Shown: piece by piece, positions 27,431 through 35,307 of the stretch | How the letters are laid out: the number at the start of each line of letters is the position of its first letter | Numbering within the stretch: the first letter of the stretch is position 1 | Source of the DNA: an uncultured Clostridia bacterium | GTDB taxonomy: Bacteria > Bacillota > Clostridia > Saccharofermentanales > Saccharofermentanaceae | DNA length: 41,277 nt | Assembly (NCBI GenBank): GCA_947303255.1 | Contig: CAMYXL010000022.1 | Coordinates: forward strand, 1-41,277 | Reading direction: 5' to 3' | Notes under the pieces: model-generated | Told to the model about the DNA's origin: nothing | The model's database searches: none | The model's input: only the letters and a program-made list of their open reading frames with translations | Position numbers and translations under genes: made by a program

Positions 27431-29332
27431 CTAGTCCTCCAGGCTCATATACTCATCATACAATTCTTCGAGATGCTTAGCGTTTTCCGCAAATCTCTCG
27501 TATTCCTCCGGTTTCGTATCAGCTCCGAACGAAGCTTCCATATCAGCCTGAAGCTGTTCCAACTCTGCTATTTCTTTCTCGATTGCACGAAGTCTTTCCT
27601 TACGCTTCGCTTCAGCCTTACGTTCCTGAGCTCGGTTCATGGAAGTAACCTTTGCTTCAGTAACTCTGGAAGTCTTATCTTCTTCAGCCTTTTTGTTCTT
27701 AACCGATTCATCGTTAGAATTCTTAAGGCTTTGACGGTAATACTTATATTTATCATAAAGCTTAGCCGTTCCGCCTGCAAATCCGAGAATGCTGTCTGCA
27801 CATTTATCAATGAAGAAACGGTCATGGCTTACGCAGATGATCGCTCCATTATAGTCTCTGAGAGCATCCTCCAATACTTCCCTGGACTCGATATCCAAGT
27901 GGTTTGTAGGCTCATCCAAGAACAGGATATCCGGCTTTTCCTGAAGCAAACAGCAAAGATAGAGTCTTGATCTCTCTCCGCCTGAAAGCACACATATCTT
28001 CTTGAAAACATCCAACTCACGGAATCCGAATCTGGCAAGCATATTTCTAGCCTGAGTTTCAGACATATCAGTTCTTCCTAAAAGTTCTTCAAGACAGGTC
28101 AACTCTTCATTCTCAAAAGGAACAAACTGACCCATGAAACCGCTTGAAGCACCTGAAGAAACAAAGACCGTTCCGTCAAATCCGCCCTGCCTTCCGAGGA
28201 GCATCGTTAAAAGAGTAGATTTGCCACATCCGTTAGGACCGCAAAGGAACAATTTCTGATTAGCCTTAAGTTCAAAACTTATATGCTCAAAAAGCATCGG
28301 ATCATCATCAAACTTCTTGCTGACATCCTTAACCTGAATAAGTATCTTATCTTCTGCACCTGTCCTGTCCTCAGGAACAAGCGTAAAACTCATCTTCATC
28401 GGATCATTTCCGAGTTTCTTCTTCTCTGCTTCAAGGATATCCTGAAGCTTATTTACCATCTTTTCTCTCTGATGATAACCGCTTATGTTTCTATGAGAAA
28501 GCATCGTCTGCTTAACATCCAACTGATGCTCGAGTTCAGCCTCAAGATTCTTGACCGTAGCCTCCTGAGACTTAATAAATTCCGCTTTCTGATACTTATA
28601 ATCCGAATAGTTACCCTTATATTCTTTAACAGAGCCATCGTTAAGTTCTATAACACGGTTGGCAATCTTATCGATAAAATGACGATCGTGAGAGATTACA
28701 AATACAGCACCACCGTATGATGCAAGGAAATTCTCGAGCCACTCGACTGCTTCAATATCAAGATGGTTAGTAGGCTCGTCGAGCATGAGGATATCAGGCC
28801 TTGCAACGATAAGCTGTGCAAGACAGACTCGCATCTTCTCGCCACCTGATAAAGTAGTCAGATCACGGTCTTCGGACAGATCAGCAAGATCAAGTCCTGC
28901 GAGAGCATCCTTCATTCTGAAGTCAAAATCATATCCGCCCATCGCTTCAAATTCAGCGAGAACCTTGGAATACTCATCACTTTTAACCTTGTATTCCGGT
29001 GATTCAGGATTTACTGTTGAAAGTTCCATTTCAAGAGCAGTCTTCTCCTGCTCTTTTTCCGAGAGACGAACAGGCTTAAGAGTCTTGCCGTTAAAATCCT
29101 GCTCTTCCATGTTCTGGGACAAAAATCCCACGATAGTATTTCCGTGCCTGATGATCTTGCCTTCCTTAGGAGTCAGAGTTCCTCTGATGATCCTGAAAAG
29201 CGTTGATTTACCAGCACCGTTATTTCCGATAAACGCAATCTTGTCCCCTTCATTTATTCTGAAGGAGACCTTATCCAGCAGATCTCTGCCGTGAAAATCT
29301 ATACTTACATTGTCTATGGTTAAAAGTGGCAT
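27431..29332 (-). CDS. ABC-F ribosome-associated ATPase
   Basis: 633 residues from ATG 29332. Two ABC domains: Walker A GNNGAGKST (36-44) with signature LSGGEKMR and LDEPTNHLD, then GPNGCGKST with LSGGERSR and LDEPTNHLD. No transmembrane segments. A charged inter-domain linker and a C-terminal coiled coil (RKEKLR-like start, EIAELEQLQADMEASF) match the Uup/YdiF/YfmR branch. Such proteins act on the ribosome to relieve stalls or give antibiotic protection; which applies here is not decided by sequence. A longer frame opens at 29389, but its start overlaps the preceding gene's terminator. No ribosome site precedes ATG 29332, and the -10 box sits only 7 bases away, so the mRNA may be leaderless. 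Confidence 0.92.
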   Translation of the reverse strand: MPLLTIDNVSIDFHGRDLLDKVSFRINEGDKIAFIGNNGAGKSTLFRIIRGTLTPKEGKIIRHGNTIVGFLSQNMEEQDFNGKTLKPVRLSEKEQEKTALEMELSTVNPESPEYKVKSDEYSKVLAEFEAMGGYDFDFRMKDALAGLDLADLSEDRDLTTLSGGEKMRVCLAQLIVARPDILMLDEPTNHLDIEAVEWLENFLASYGGAVFVISHDRHFIDKIANRVIELNDGSVKEYKGNYSDYKYQKAEFIKSQEATVKNLEAELEHQLDVKQTMLSHRNISGYHQREKMVNKLQDILEAEKKKLGNDPMKMSFTLVPEDRTGAEDKILIQVKDVSKKFDDDPMLFEHISFELKANQKLFLCGPNGCGKSTLLTMLLGRQGGFDGTVFVSSGASSGFMGQFVPFENEELTCLEELLGRTDMSETQARNMLARFGFRELDVFKKICVLSGGERSRLYLCCLLQEKPDILFLDEPTNHLDIESREVLEDALRDYNGAIICVSHDRFFIDKCADSILGFAGGTAKLYDKYKYYRQSLKNSNDESVKNKKAEEDKTSRVTEAKVTSMNRAQERKAEAKRKERLRAIEKEIAELEQLQADMEASFGADTKPEEYERFAENAKHLEELYDEYMSLED

Positions 29333-29339
29333 AGATAGG

Positions 29340-29348
29340 ATTGTATCA
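29340..29348 (-). promoter_or_regulatory. extended -10 promoter directly at the ABC-F start codon
   Basis: TGATACAAT on the minus strand (TGn plus TACAAT at 29340-29345). Initiation 7 bases downstream falls on or next to the ATG at 29332. The -35 position (ATGTCG) is poor. It lies just after the terminator of the preceding lipoprotein gene. Confidence 0.5.
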
Positions 29349-29368
29349 CATTTATATTTAAACGACAT

Positions 29369-29400
29369 AAAAAATCCCGAAGCCACCAAGTGACTTCGGG
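29369..29400 (-). terminator. terminator of the Thr-rich lipoprotein gene
   Basis: Eleven-bp stem (29376-29386 with 29390-29400, one wobble pair), 3-base loop, followed on the minus strand by ATTTTTT. It starts 27 bases after the stop at 29427. Confidence 0.92.
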
Positions 29401-29426
29401 ACTTCTATGTTATCTATGTAACCTTA

Positions 29427-30095
29427 TTAGCCTCCAATTACCTCTTCCAAAGTAAAGAGTTCACCGTTAACTTCCATTACGGCTGTTACTCCATCCTGCT
29501 CATATGTAAGAACGGAACCGTTATCATTATCTTCGATCTTATATGTGGACTCATCATAATAAGAGAACATATCCTGTACCTGCTGATCAAAATAGCTCTT
29601 TGCAGTCTCTGTATCTTCAAACAGATAGCACATATAGATCTTAAAATCTGAGCTTTCATCAATTGATGAATCTGTGTTACCCTCATCATCAGCAGATGCG
29701 GATACACCAAAACTTCCACCTGTACCAAGGAATCCTTCAACATAATTATCAAGATCATCGGCCATCTCACCTTCGATCTTCATAAGATCAACACCGTTAT
29801 CAATTGCCTTTTGAGCAAAGTCTTTTACACGATCATCATTAAAATCGGAAACTTTGGCAGGCTCCGGCATCTGGAAATCCATATTGCCGTCTGTCTCATC
29901 ATCAGACTGTTCTGTCGTTTCTTCAGTAGTTTCTTCTGTTGTCTCCTCAGTTGTTGTCTCCTCTGTCGTTGTCTCTTCTGCCTTAGCAGTTGTCTCTTTG
30001 CTCTCATTTGTCTTAGAGCATCCAGCAACAGAAAGCATAAGTGCTGCAGATACCGAAAGTGCTGCAAGTACAGTAATAAATTTAATATTCTTCAT
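29427..30095 (-). CDS. lipoprotein with Thr/Glu repeat linker
   Basis: 222 residues. The signal peptide has a lipobox LSVAGC, so Cys26 would be lipidated. Residues ~30-65 are a repeat of ETTEE/ETTTE units, a flexible linker away from the membrane. A ~150-residue acidic C-terminal domain follows, with no motif I recognise; it contains FAQKAIDNGVDLMKIEGEMADDLDNYVEGFLGTGG. ATG 30095 has AAGGAG eight bases upstream. It stands alone between its own promoter and terminator. A plain extracytoplasmic role is all that can be said. Confidence 0.85.
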   Translation of the reverse strand: MKNIKFITVLAALSVSAALMLSVAGCSKTNESKETTAKAEETTTEETTTEETTEETTEETTEQSDDETDGNMDFQMPEPAKVSDFNDDRVKDFAQKAIDNGVDLMKIEGEMADDLDNYVEGFLGTGGSFGVSASADDEGNTDSSIDESSDFKIYMCYLFEDTETAKSYFDQQVQDMFSYYDESTYKIEDNDNGSVLTYEQDGVTAVMEVNGELFTLEEVIGG

Positions 30096-30149
30096 TTCAT
30101 TTTCTCCTTTTTATCGAAAAATATGTTTATGAGATCCCTTTTCGTGATC

Positions 30150-30177
30150 CGTATATGATTATCCCAATAGAAGTCAA
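30150..30177 (-). promoter_or_regulatory. promoter of the Thr-rich lipoprotein
   Basis: -35 TTGACT (30172-30177) and -10 TATACG (30150-30155) with a 16-bp spacer, in the gap between the symporter terminator and the lipoprotein start. Confidence 0.5.
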
Positions 30178-30219
30178 AGTTTTCGTAAACGAAATCTTAA
30201 GAAATGTTAAAGAAAGCAA

Positions 30220-30247
30220 AAAAAGAACTGCCGAAGCAGTTCTTTTT
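30220..30247 (-). terminator. terminator of the symporter gene
   Basis: Twelve-bp stem AAAAAGAACTGC/GCAGTTCTTTTT with a CGAA loop, 24 bases after the stop at 30271. The A/T-rich arms provide the T-run on either strand. Confidence 0.9.
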
Positions 30248-30270
30248 CGAAAATAATCAGTATTAAAAGA

Positions 30271-31803
30271 TTACTTGGATTCTTCGAGCTGATGCTTAGC
30301 GGTTGTTTTAACCTCAACATCGCAAACGGAGAATATATCATCAACAAGTTTCTTGTCAGGCTTAGGTGTGATAAGGCTGACAACAGGAACGATAATAAAT
30401 CCGGCAAGCATTGCAAATGCACCACAGTTGATAGGAGACTGGATGATTGCAGGAAGCTTATCTCTGAAGAGCATGTTAACTACGAGAAGTACAGGTCCGA
30501 AGATGAAGCAAGCCCAGCAAGCTGCCTTTGTGGTCTTCTTCCAGTAGAGACTGAAAAGGAATGGTGCAAGGAAAGCACCTGCAAGAGCACCCCAGGAGAT
30601 ACCCATGAGCTGAGCGATAAATGTTACTGAACTGTTGTACTGTATGATAGCGATTACTGCTGAGATAACGATAAATACAAATACGAAGATCCTAAGGCAA
30701 ACTACTTTCTTAGTCTCAGACATCTTCTTAACGATGGTTCCGTTGATGAAGTCAAGTGTAAGAGTTGAACTCGATGTAAGAACCAAAGAAGAAAGTGTGG
30801 ACATGGAAGCAGAAAGAACAAGGATTACAACTACTGCGATGAGGAAATCAGGAAGTTTCTCAAGCATTGTAGGAATGATCTGGTCAAAGCCCATCTGATC
30901 TACCTGCTCCTGTGTAAGGAAGATACGGCCGAAACCGCCAAGGAAATAACATCCGCCTGCTACGATAATAGCAAAAGCTGTCGAGATGATAGTACCCTTA
31001 CGGATAGCCTCTTCTGACTTAATAGCATAGAACTTCTGAACCATCTGCGGAAGACCCCATGTACCAAGAGAAGTAAGAATGACAACGCCCAAAAGATCCA
31101 AAGGCAATGGACCGAAGAATGAAGCGTAAGCACCAGGGAAACTTCCCTCTACTTCTGCAAGTTTTGTAAAAGAACCCATGAGACCGCCGTTGATGTTAAG
31201 TACTGCAAGAACGACTGCAACGATACCAACGAGCATGATGATACCCTGGATAAAGTCATTAACTGCTGTAGCAAAATATCCGCCTGCGATTACGTATACA
31301 GCTGTAAGAATTGCCATAACTACGATACAGACTGTGTAGTTGATGCCGAAAGCCATCTCGAAAAGTCTGGAAAGACCGTTATAAAGAGATGCTGTATAAG
31401 GAATAAGGAAGATGAAGATGATAGCTGAAGCACCGATCCTTAATGACTTAGAAGTAAATCTCTTATCAAAGAACTCCGGCATTGTTGAACTGTCAAGTTT
31501 ATGAGTAATGATCCTTGTTCTTCTTCCGAGGATGACCCATGCAAGAAGAGAACCGATAACAGCATTACCAAGACCGATCCATGTTGAAGCCACTCCGAAT
31601 TTCCAACCGAACTGACCTGCATAACCGATAAAGATAACGGCAGAAAAATAAGATGTACCGTAAGCAAAAGCTGTAAGCCATGGACCTACGTTACGGCCAC
31701 CGAGTACGAAACCGTTTACGTTAGTTGCTTTTCTTCTGCAAACGACTCCGACCACTACTACGCTCGCAAAGAATACTACGAGCATGATGATCTTAATGAG
31801 CAT
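30271..31803 (-). CDS. sodium:solute symporter (SSS family)
   Basis: Na+-coupled uptake of a small solute. 510 residues with about 13 hydrophobic segments. Family features: VNGFVLGGRNVGPWLTAFAYGTSYFSAVIFIGYAG in the first helices, IPYTASLYNGLSRLFE, AGGYFATAVNDFIQGIIM, and a Ser/Thr-rich VLSASMSTLSSLVLTSSSTLTLD that forms the sodium site in this family. The layout resembles PutP-type transporters, but the substrate cannot be read from the protein alone. The T-box leader in front of it says that uptake rises when one aminoacyl-tRNA runs short, so an amino acid is the likely substrate. AAGGAGG lies before ATG 31803. Single-gene unit. Confidence 0.93.
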   Translation of the reverse strand: MLIKIIMLVVFFASVVVVGVVCRRKATNVNGFVLGGRNVGPWLTAFAYGTSYFSAVIFIGYAGQFGWKFGVASTWIGLGNAVIGSLLAWVILGRRTRIITHKLDSSTMPEFFDKRFTSKSLRIGASAIIFIFLIPYTASLYNGLSRLFEMAFGINYTVCIVVMAILTAVYVIAGGYFATAVNDFIQGIIMLVGIVAVVLAVLNINGGLMGSFTKLAEVEGSFPGAYASFFGPLPLDLLGVVILTSLGTWGLPQMVQKFYAIKSEEAIRKGTIISTAFAIIVAGGCYFLGGFGRIFLTQEQVDQMGFDQIIPTMLEKLPDFLIAVVVILVLSASMSTLSSLVLTSSSTLTLDFINGTIVKKMSETKKVVCLRIFVFVFIVISAVIAIIQYNSSVTFIAQLMGISWGALAGAFLAPFLFSLYWKKTTKAACWACFIFGPVLLVVNMLFRDKLPAIIQSPINCGAFAMLAGFIIVPVVSLITPKPDKKLVDDIFSVCDVEVKTTAKHQLEESK

Positions 31804-32172
31804 AAAAAACCTCCTTAAACTACGTCAGGAGGAAAATAAACGTCCTCCCGGACCCCAAATATAAGTCCAGAGGACGGAAAATATCCGTGCTACCACCTCT
31901 GTTCTCCAATTAGCTCACGCTAAAAGGACTCATGAAGTATTAGAACATACTTCGGCACTGTAACGTGTGCAACTCCGGGATAGCCTACTATGAAGTACTA
32001 CAAGCTCCGCCAAAGGTAAACGGAAATACTACAAAATGCTACAAACACTTCAATTCAGTATCCGACTTCCGAGAGGTATTCGTATCAGGAATGACCTTGG
32101 GGCTCTCACCAACCGCCCTGTCTCTGTGAGGCTCACTCAAGAACTACTTGTTCTCAGTCAACGTCTTTACTT
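31804..32172 (-). ncRNA. T-box riboswitch leader of the symporter
   Basis: All main parts are visible on the minus strand. Stem I has the loop-E pair AGTA (32148-32145) and GAA (32081-32079), an AGAGA distal bulge (32125-32121) and GGTTGGTG (32114-32107). Stem III is GAAGTAT/ATACTTC (31953-31934). The antiterminator is CAGAGG, then bulge TGGTAGC (31895-31889), then ACGG, loop, CCGT and CCTCTG ending at 31868. The competing terminator pairs CGTCCTC (31876-31870) with GAGGACG (31847-31841), followed by TTTATTTT. UGGU in the bulge fits the ACCA end of an uncharged tRNA. Placing the specifier one base after GAA, as in well-studied T-boxes, gives ACC (Thr, 32077-32075). UAC (Tyr) or CCU (Pro), shifted by one base, are not excluded. 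This leader fills the gap of more than 300 bases before the symporter. Confidence 0.93.
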
Positions 32173-32177
32173 GGTGA

Positions 32178-32206
32178 ATTATATAGGTTTTTTATATATT
32201 ATTCAA
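32178..32206 (-). promoter_or_regulatory. promoter of the T-box/symporter transcript
   Basis: -35 TTGAAT (32201-32206) and perfect -10 TATAAT (32178-32183) with a 17-bp spacer. Initiation near 32171 places stem I immediately downstream. From 32207 to 32312 I see nothing more. Confidence 0.8.
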
Positions 32207-32312
32207 CCCGTACGAGTCATCACTCGATCTTATTTTTCCTTCAGTCAGAAATAGGAACAATGCTTTGCATCAATCAACACCAATAAAGCTGATGAACAAG
32301 ACTTCTCGTTGA

Positions 32313-32341
32313 TTGACATTTATATCCCAAAGATATAGATT
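32313..32341 (+). promoter_or_regulatory. promoter of the metallopeptidase gene
   Basis: -35 TTGACA (32313-32318, perfect) and -10 TAGATT (32336-32341) with a 17-bp spacer; an alternative TATAGA at 32334 gives 15 bp. Initiation about 7 bases after the -10 box coincides with the ATG at 32348. Confidence 0.6.
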
Positions 32342-32347
32342 TGTGAT

Positions 32348-33484
32348 ATGGAAAGAATAAGGGTTATATCAATTACAATTTTAGTCCTGTTTTTGTTTAC
32401 AGGATGCAACTTAAACTTTAATTTCAACGTCAATTCTTCAAAGGGTCCTAAGGATGCTAAGGTTGAAGTTGTTGAATTTGAGGCTGATGAGGATCATCGA
32501 GTTAACACGTTCGTTCTCAAACTCACTACAGCAGATAATGAGTATATGATCAACGGCTACCAGGAGACAGTCGACGAGAAGCGTGTTTTCCTCGAGAGAT
32601 ACTATTATGAAGGATTCCTTCTTTATGTTACCAATGTAACTGAAGACGAAGCCGAGTATTATTTCGGAAAATTTAAAGATTCCGAACCTCTTGAGTTAAG
32701 CGGAGACAGTTCAGATTCCATTACCACCGATAAAAACGAGTTCTGTGTTTTTGTGCCTGAAAACACAGAGTTAAGAGGTGATACTGCGGATATCATCGAT
32801 GAAATATGTGAAGCATTGGAAGATGAATCAGGTTTAGAATTTGATTCCGATTCACCATATTCAGATCTTACTTATTACATGAAGGAGAAATCATTCCCTG
32901 AGAAGTTCTGGGATGTAAATCCGGACAAGACCAAGATAGACATCATCGTTTCCGATAATCACTTTGACCATAACGAAGTGAACTACGGCGAAGTTATGAT
33001 CAGCGCTGAAGATCTTGACTTTGACAAGAACAACGGTAACCTCGTACATGAACTTGCACATGTTCTTCAGAAATGCAATGGTCCTCAGTTGGATGAGATC
33101 ATGGCTGAAGGTTTTGCTGTTTACATGACTGAGAAAGTCATTCACGACATAAATGGTCTTAAGACAGACTTCAACGCTTACAAACTGTACTCTGGAGATC
33201 CTGAGATCGACAGATTCGCAATTCAAGACAGATTCGAGTGTTCAGAAGGTTATCATGAATCTAACTATGAGTTTGGTTTCAGATTTGTGACCTACCTGTA
33301 TGAAACGTACGGAAAAGAATTCTTCATTGACTATTTGAAGGATGTATCTGTAGATGACCCTGATGTTTATGATCTGGTACCACCTGTAAAGAGCCTGGAG
33401 ACGATCAAAGAACATACTTCAGGAAGTGTATTGAAGGAATTTGTCGGTTGGCTTGATAAGAACGAAGAAAGATTCAGCGGTTAA
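32348..33484 (+). CDS. lipoprotein zinc metallopeptidase (gluzincin-like)
   Basis: 378 residues. The signal peptide has a lipobox ending in Cys20 (FTGC), so the protein is tethered outside the membrane. Residues 21-220 are acidic and not recognised. The catalytic motif is H234-E235-L-A-H238 (LVHELAHVLQ), with a likely third zinc ligand Glu254 in IMAEGFAVYM 16 residues later, the HExxH...E plan of gluzincins. A helical C-terminus follows (FGFRFVTYLYETYGKEF). The short HExxH-to-Glu spacing and the AEGFA motif recall families such as basic secretory peptidases, but I cannot name one. There is no ribosome site before the ATG, and the promoter is only a few bases upstream, suggesting a leaderless mRNA. 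It converges on the next gene with a 4-base overlap. Confidence 0.85.
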   Translation: MERIRVISITILVLFLFTGCNLNFNFNVNSSKGPKDAKVEVVEFEADEDHRVNTFVLKLTTADNEYMINGYQETVDEKRVFLERYYYEGFLLYVTNVTEDEAEYYFGKFKDSEPLELSGDSSDSITTDKNEFCVFVPENTELRGDTADIIDEICEALEDESGLEFDSDSPYSDLTYYMKEKSFPEKFWDVNPDKTKIDIIVSDNHFDHNEVNYGEVMISAEDLDFDKNNGNLVHELAHVLQKCNGPQLDEIMAEGFAVYMTEKVIHDINGLKTDFNAYKLYSGDPEIDRFAIQDRFECSEGYHESNYEFGFRFVTYLYETYGKEFFIDYLKDVSVDDPDVYDLVPPVKSLETIKEHTSGSVLKEFVGWLDKNEERFSG

Positions 33485-34575
33485 TCTGTTAGTTCAGTTC
33501 CGCCCCATTCAACTACCGTAAATCCGTCTCTTACAGGAGCTTCAGGGAAAGAAGCATTAGATTCGATATATTCATCCGAGGATTCATAGACCATATAGAC
33601 TCTGATAACGGTGTCCGGACTTGGAGAAACATTAAGTTTTGCTATATCTTCGTAAGCATCTGTTTGGAACCATATCAGGTTATACTCATTTCCCTGCATC
33701 TTTGGAAGCCAGAATGAAATAAAATCAGCAGCTTCCTTATCTGTTAAGCCGGCAGCAGCCAAGTATTCTTCAAGGAATTCCATTGTCTCATCGCCCGGGA
33801 TGCAAAAATACGAATCATAATCCCACTTAGGATCGTTCGCTCTTCCTTCCCAGAACAGGTAGTTATATTCCCTGCCGTTAGAATCGATCAAAGTGCCGTC
33901 TGGATATGAAGTAACAATCCAACCATCATCATATTTTGGATATGTTGATGTCAGTTCACCATCGAAATCCAATGAAACATTAACGTCAGTTTGTTCCTCA
34001 GGATAAAGGTAGATAACCGGTTTATATACGTATTCACCTGATTCATTTTCAAAAAATGATTCATCACGGTCATAATTTGATTTGGAGTAGTTATCCACAT
34101 AAAAAACTACTTCACCGTCTATTACTACCAATATATCCAGCTGTTTAATCTCATTTTTGATACTTGGAAGTTCTTTCTCACTAACACTCCAGGCATAGAG
34201 ATAATCACCTTTCTTTACTCCGTCATAACAAGAATAATCACACCTGAATTCAGGATAATACTTCGATTCCCATTCATCATAAACAAGAAACTGAAGACTA
34301 AGAGGCTTCTCACATTTATTCATCTCCAGAAAGAAATACAACGTAGAATCGTAGCCCCTACTTACATCCATATTGCCGTAAAAAAGTTGTGCAGACTTAA
34401 TATCGAGACCGTAATCCGCAATATTTTTGCTCACATAAGTACTTCCCAACTTAGTAAAGTCATTAGGATCAACGGAGTAAAAACCCGTTTCAAGTCTTAT
34501 CTTTTTGCACGCACACAAAGATAGAACATATAAAAGCAGCACCATGATCACTAATAACTTTTTACGGCAACTCAT
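33481..34575 (-). CDS. lipoprotein of the uncharacterised KPVIYLYP family
   Basis: 364 residues. A lipobox-type end to the signal (LCAC; Cys23 most likely lipidated) is followed by a ~160-residue region that I do not recognise. Then comes the hallmark block YKPVIYLYPEEQTDVNVSLD, TSTYPKYDDGWIVTSYPDGTL and YNYLFWEGRANDPKWDY. I have seen this block in many uncharacterised bacterial proteins; no activity is known to me. The conserved strand-rich part and invariant aromatics suggest a surface binding fold (inference). ATG 34575 has GAGG eight bases upstream. It lies 23 bp after the cytidylate-kinase-like gene and is probably co-transcribed with it. Confidence 0.8.
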   Translation of the reverse strand: MSCRKKLLVIMVLLLYVLSLCACKKIRLETGFYSVDPNDFTKLGSTYVSKNIADYGLDIKSAQLFYGNMDVSRGYDSTLYFFLEMNKCEKPLSLQFLVYDEWESKYYPEFRCDYSCYDGVKKGDYLYAWSVSEKELPSIKNEIKQLDILVVIDGEVVFYVDNYSKSNYDRDESFFENESGEYVYKPVIYLYPEEQTDVNVSLDFDGELTSTYPKYDDGWIVTSYPDGTLIDSNGREYNYLFWEGRANDPKWDYDSYFCIPGDETMEFLEEYLAAAGLTDKEAADFISFWLPKMQGNEYNLIWFQTDAYEDIAKLNVSPSPDTVIRVYMVYESSDEYIESNASFPEAPVRDGFTVVEWGGTELTD

Positions 34576-34598
34576 TAGTATTACCTCAGCTTATATAC

Positions 34599-35207
34599 TT
34601 AGCTGTTCTTAACCAAGTTGCAGATGATCTCCGCACATTTATCTACACCAAAAAAGCTGCTGTCGAGACAAAGGTCATAATTTGCACCGTCGCCCCACTC
34701 CTGATTTGTGTAGTACTTATAGTTAGTCTTACGCTTCTTGTCTTTCTCTATAAGCCTCTTTTCAGGCTTTTTCTCACTCTCGCCGTAGAGCTTAACGATA
34801 CGTTCCTTACGGAAGTCCATATCCGCATGAATGAATACGTTGAATACACCGTCAAAATCCTTAAGGATATAATCCGCACAACGTCCGACTATAACACAAG
34901 GCTTATCCTCTTCTGCTATCTTAAGAATGACCTGACGCTGAATGCTCCAGAGGTAATCCGCAGCTGACATTCCGTTCATGATGCCGGGAACTCCCTGCGG
35001 TTCAAATCCATATGAGAGGATCGTCTTACCGGGAGCATGCTCTCCTCTCTCCTCTATGTACTCTTTACTGAAACCGGTTTCAACTGATACGTGATCGATG
35101 ATCTCTTTATCGTAGTAATTGAAACCAAGTTCATCAGCTACTTTCTTTGCAATTGTTCTGCCGCCGCTTCCGAATTGTCTGCTGATAGTAATGATCTGGA
35201 TTGACAT
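34599..35207 (-). CDS. cytidylate kinase-like family protein
   Basis: 202 residues. The P-loop ITISRQFGSGGRTIAKKVADELG at residues 6-28 and DKEIIDHVSVETGFS are typical of the Cmk-like family (distinct from housekeeping cytidylate kinase) common in Clostridia. VIVGRCADYILKD and NYKYYTNQEWGDGANYDLCLDSS match its C-terminal half. It is predicted to be a nucleotide or small-molecule kinase; the real substrate is not established. A strong GGAGG precedes ATG 35207. It is divergent from the DUF2974 gene, with a candidate -10 TATAAT at 35235-35240 for this strand. Confidence 0.88.
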   Translation of the reverse strand: MSIQIITISRQFGSGGRTIAKKVADELGFNYYDKEIIDHVSVETGFSKEYIEERGEHAPGKTILSYGFEPQGVPGIMNGMSAADYLWSIQRQVILKIAEEDKPCVIVGRCADYILKDFDGVFNVFIHADMDFRKERIVKLYGESEKKPEKRLIEKDKKRKTNYKYYTNQEWGDGANYDLCLDSSFFGVDKCAEIICNLVKNS

Positions 35208-35234
35208 AGAATCACCTCCCGTCTTTCTACTTCA

Positions 35235-35240
35235 ATTATA
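35235..35240 (-). promoter_or_regulatory. candidate -10 box of the Cmk-like gene
   Basis: Perfect TATAAT on the minus strand 28 bases before the start codon. TGTCTT at 35258-35263, 17 bp upstream, is a weak -35. On the plus strand TAAAAT at 35277-35282 may serve the divergent DUF2974 gene. Confidence 0.5.
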
Positions 35241-35307
35241 CTATTATTTTTTCTTTTAAGACACACCAAAAAGGTTTAAAATATTGTTTAAACAAGGAGC
35301 TGATAAT

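Noticed and set aside
29900..30015. Repeats considered as a CRISPR array
   Set aside because: They are in-frame Thr/Glu codon repeats without spacers.
32036..32254. Small plus-strand frame in the gap before the metallopeptidase
   Set aside because: It overlaps the T-box leader and its promoter on the other strand and has no ribosome site.
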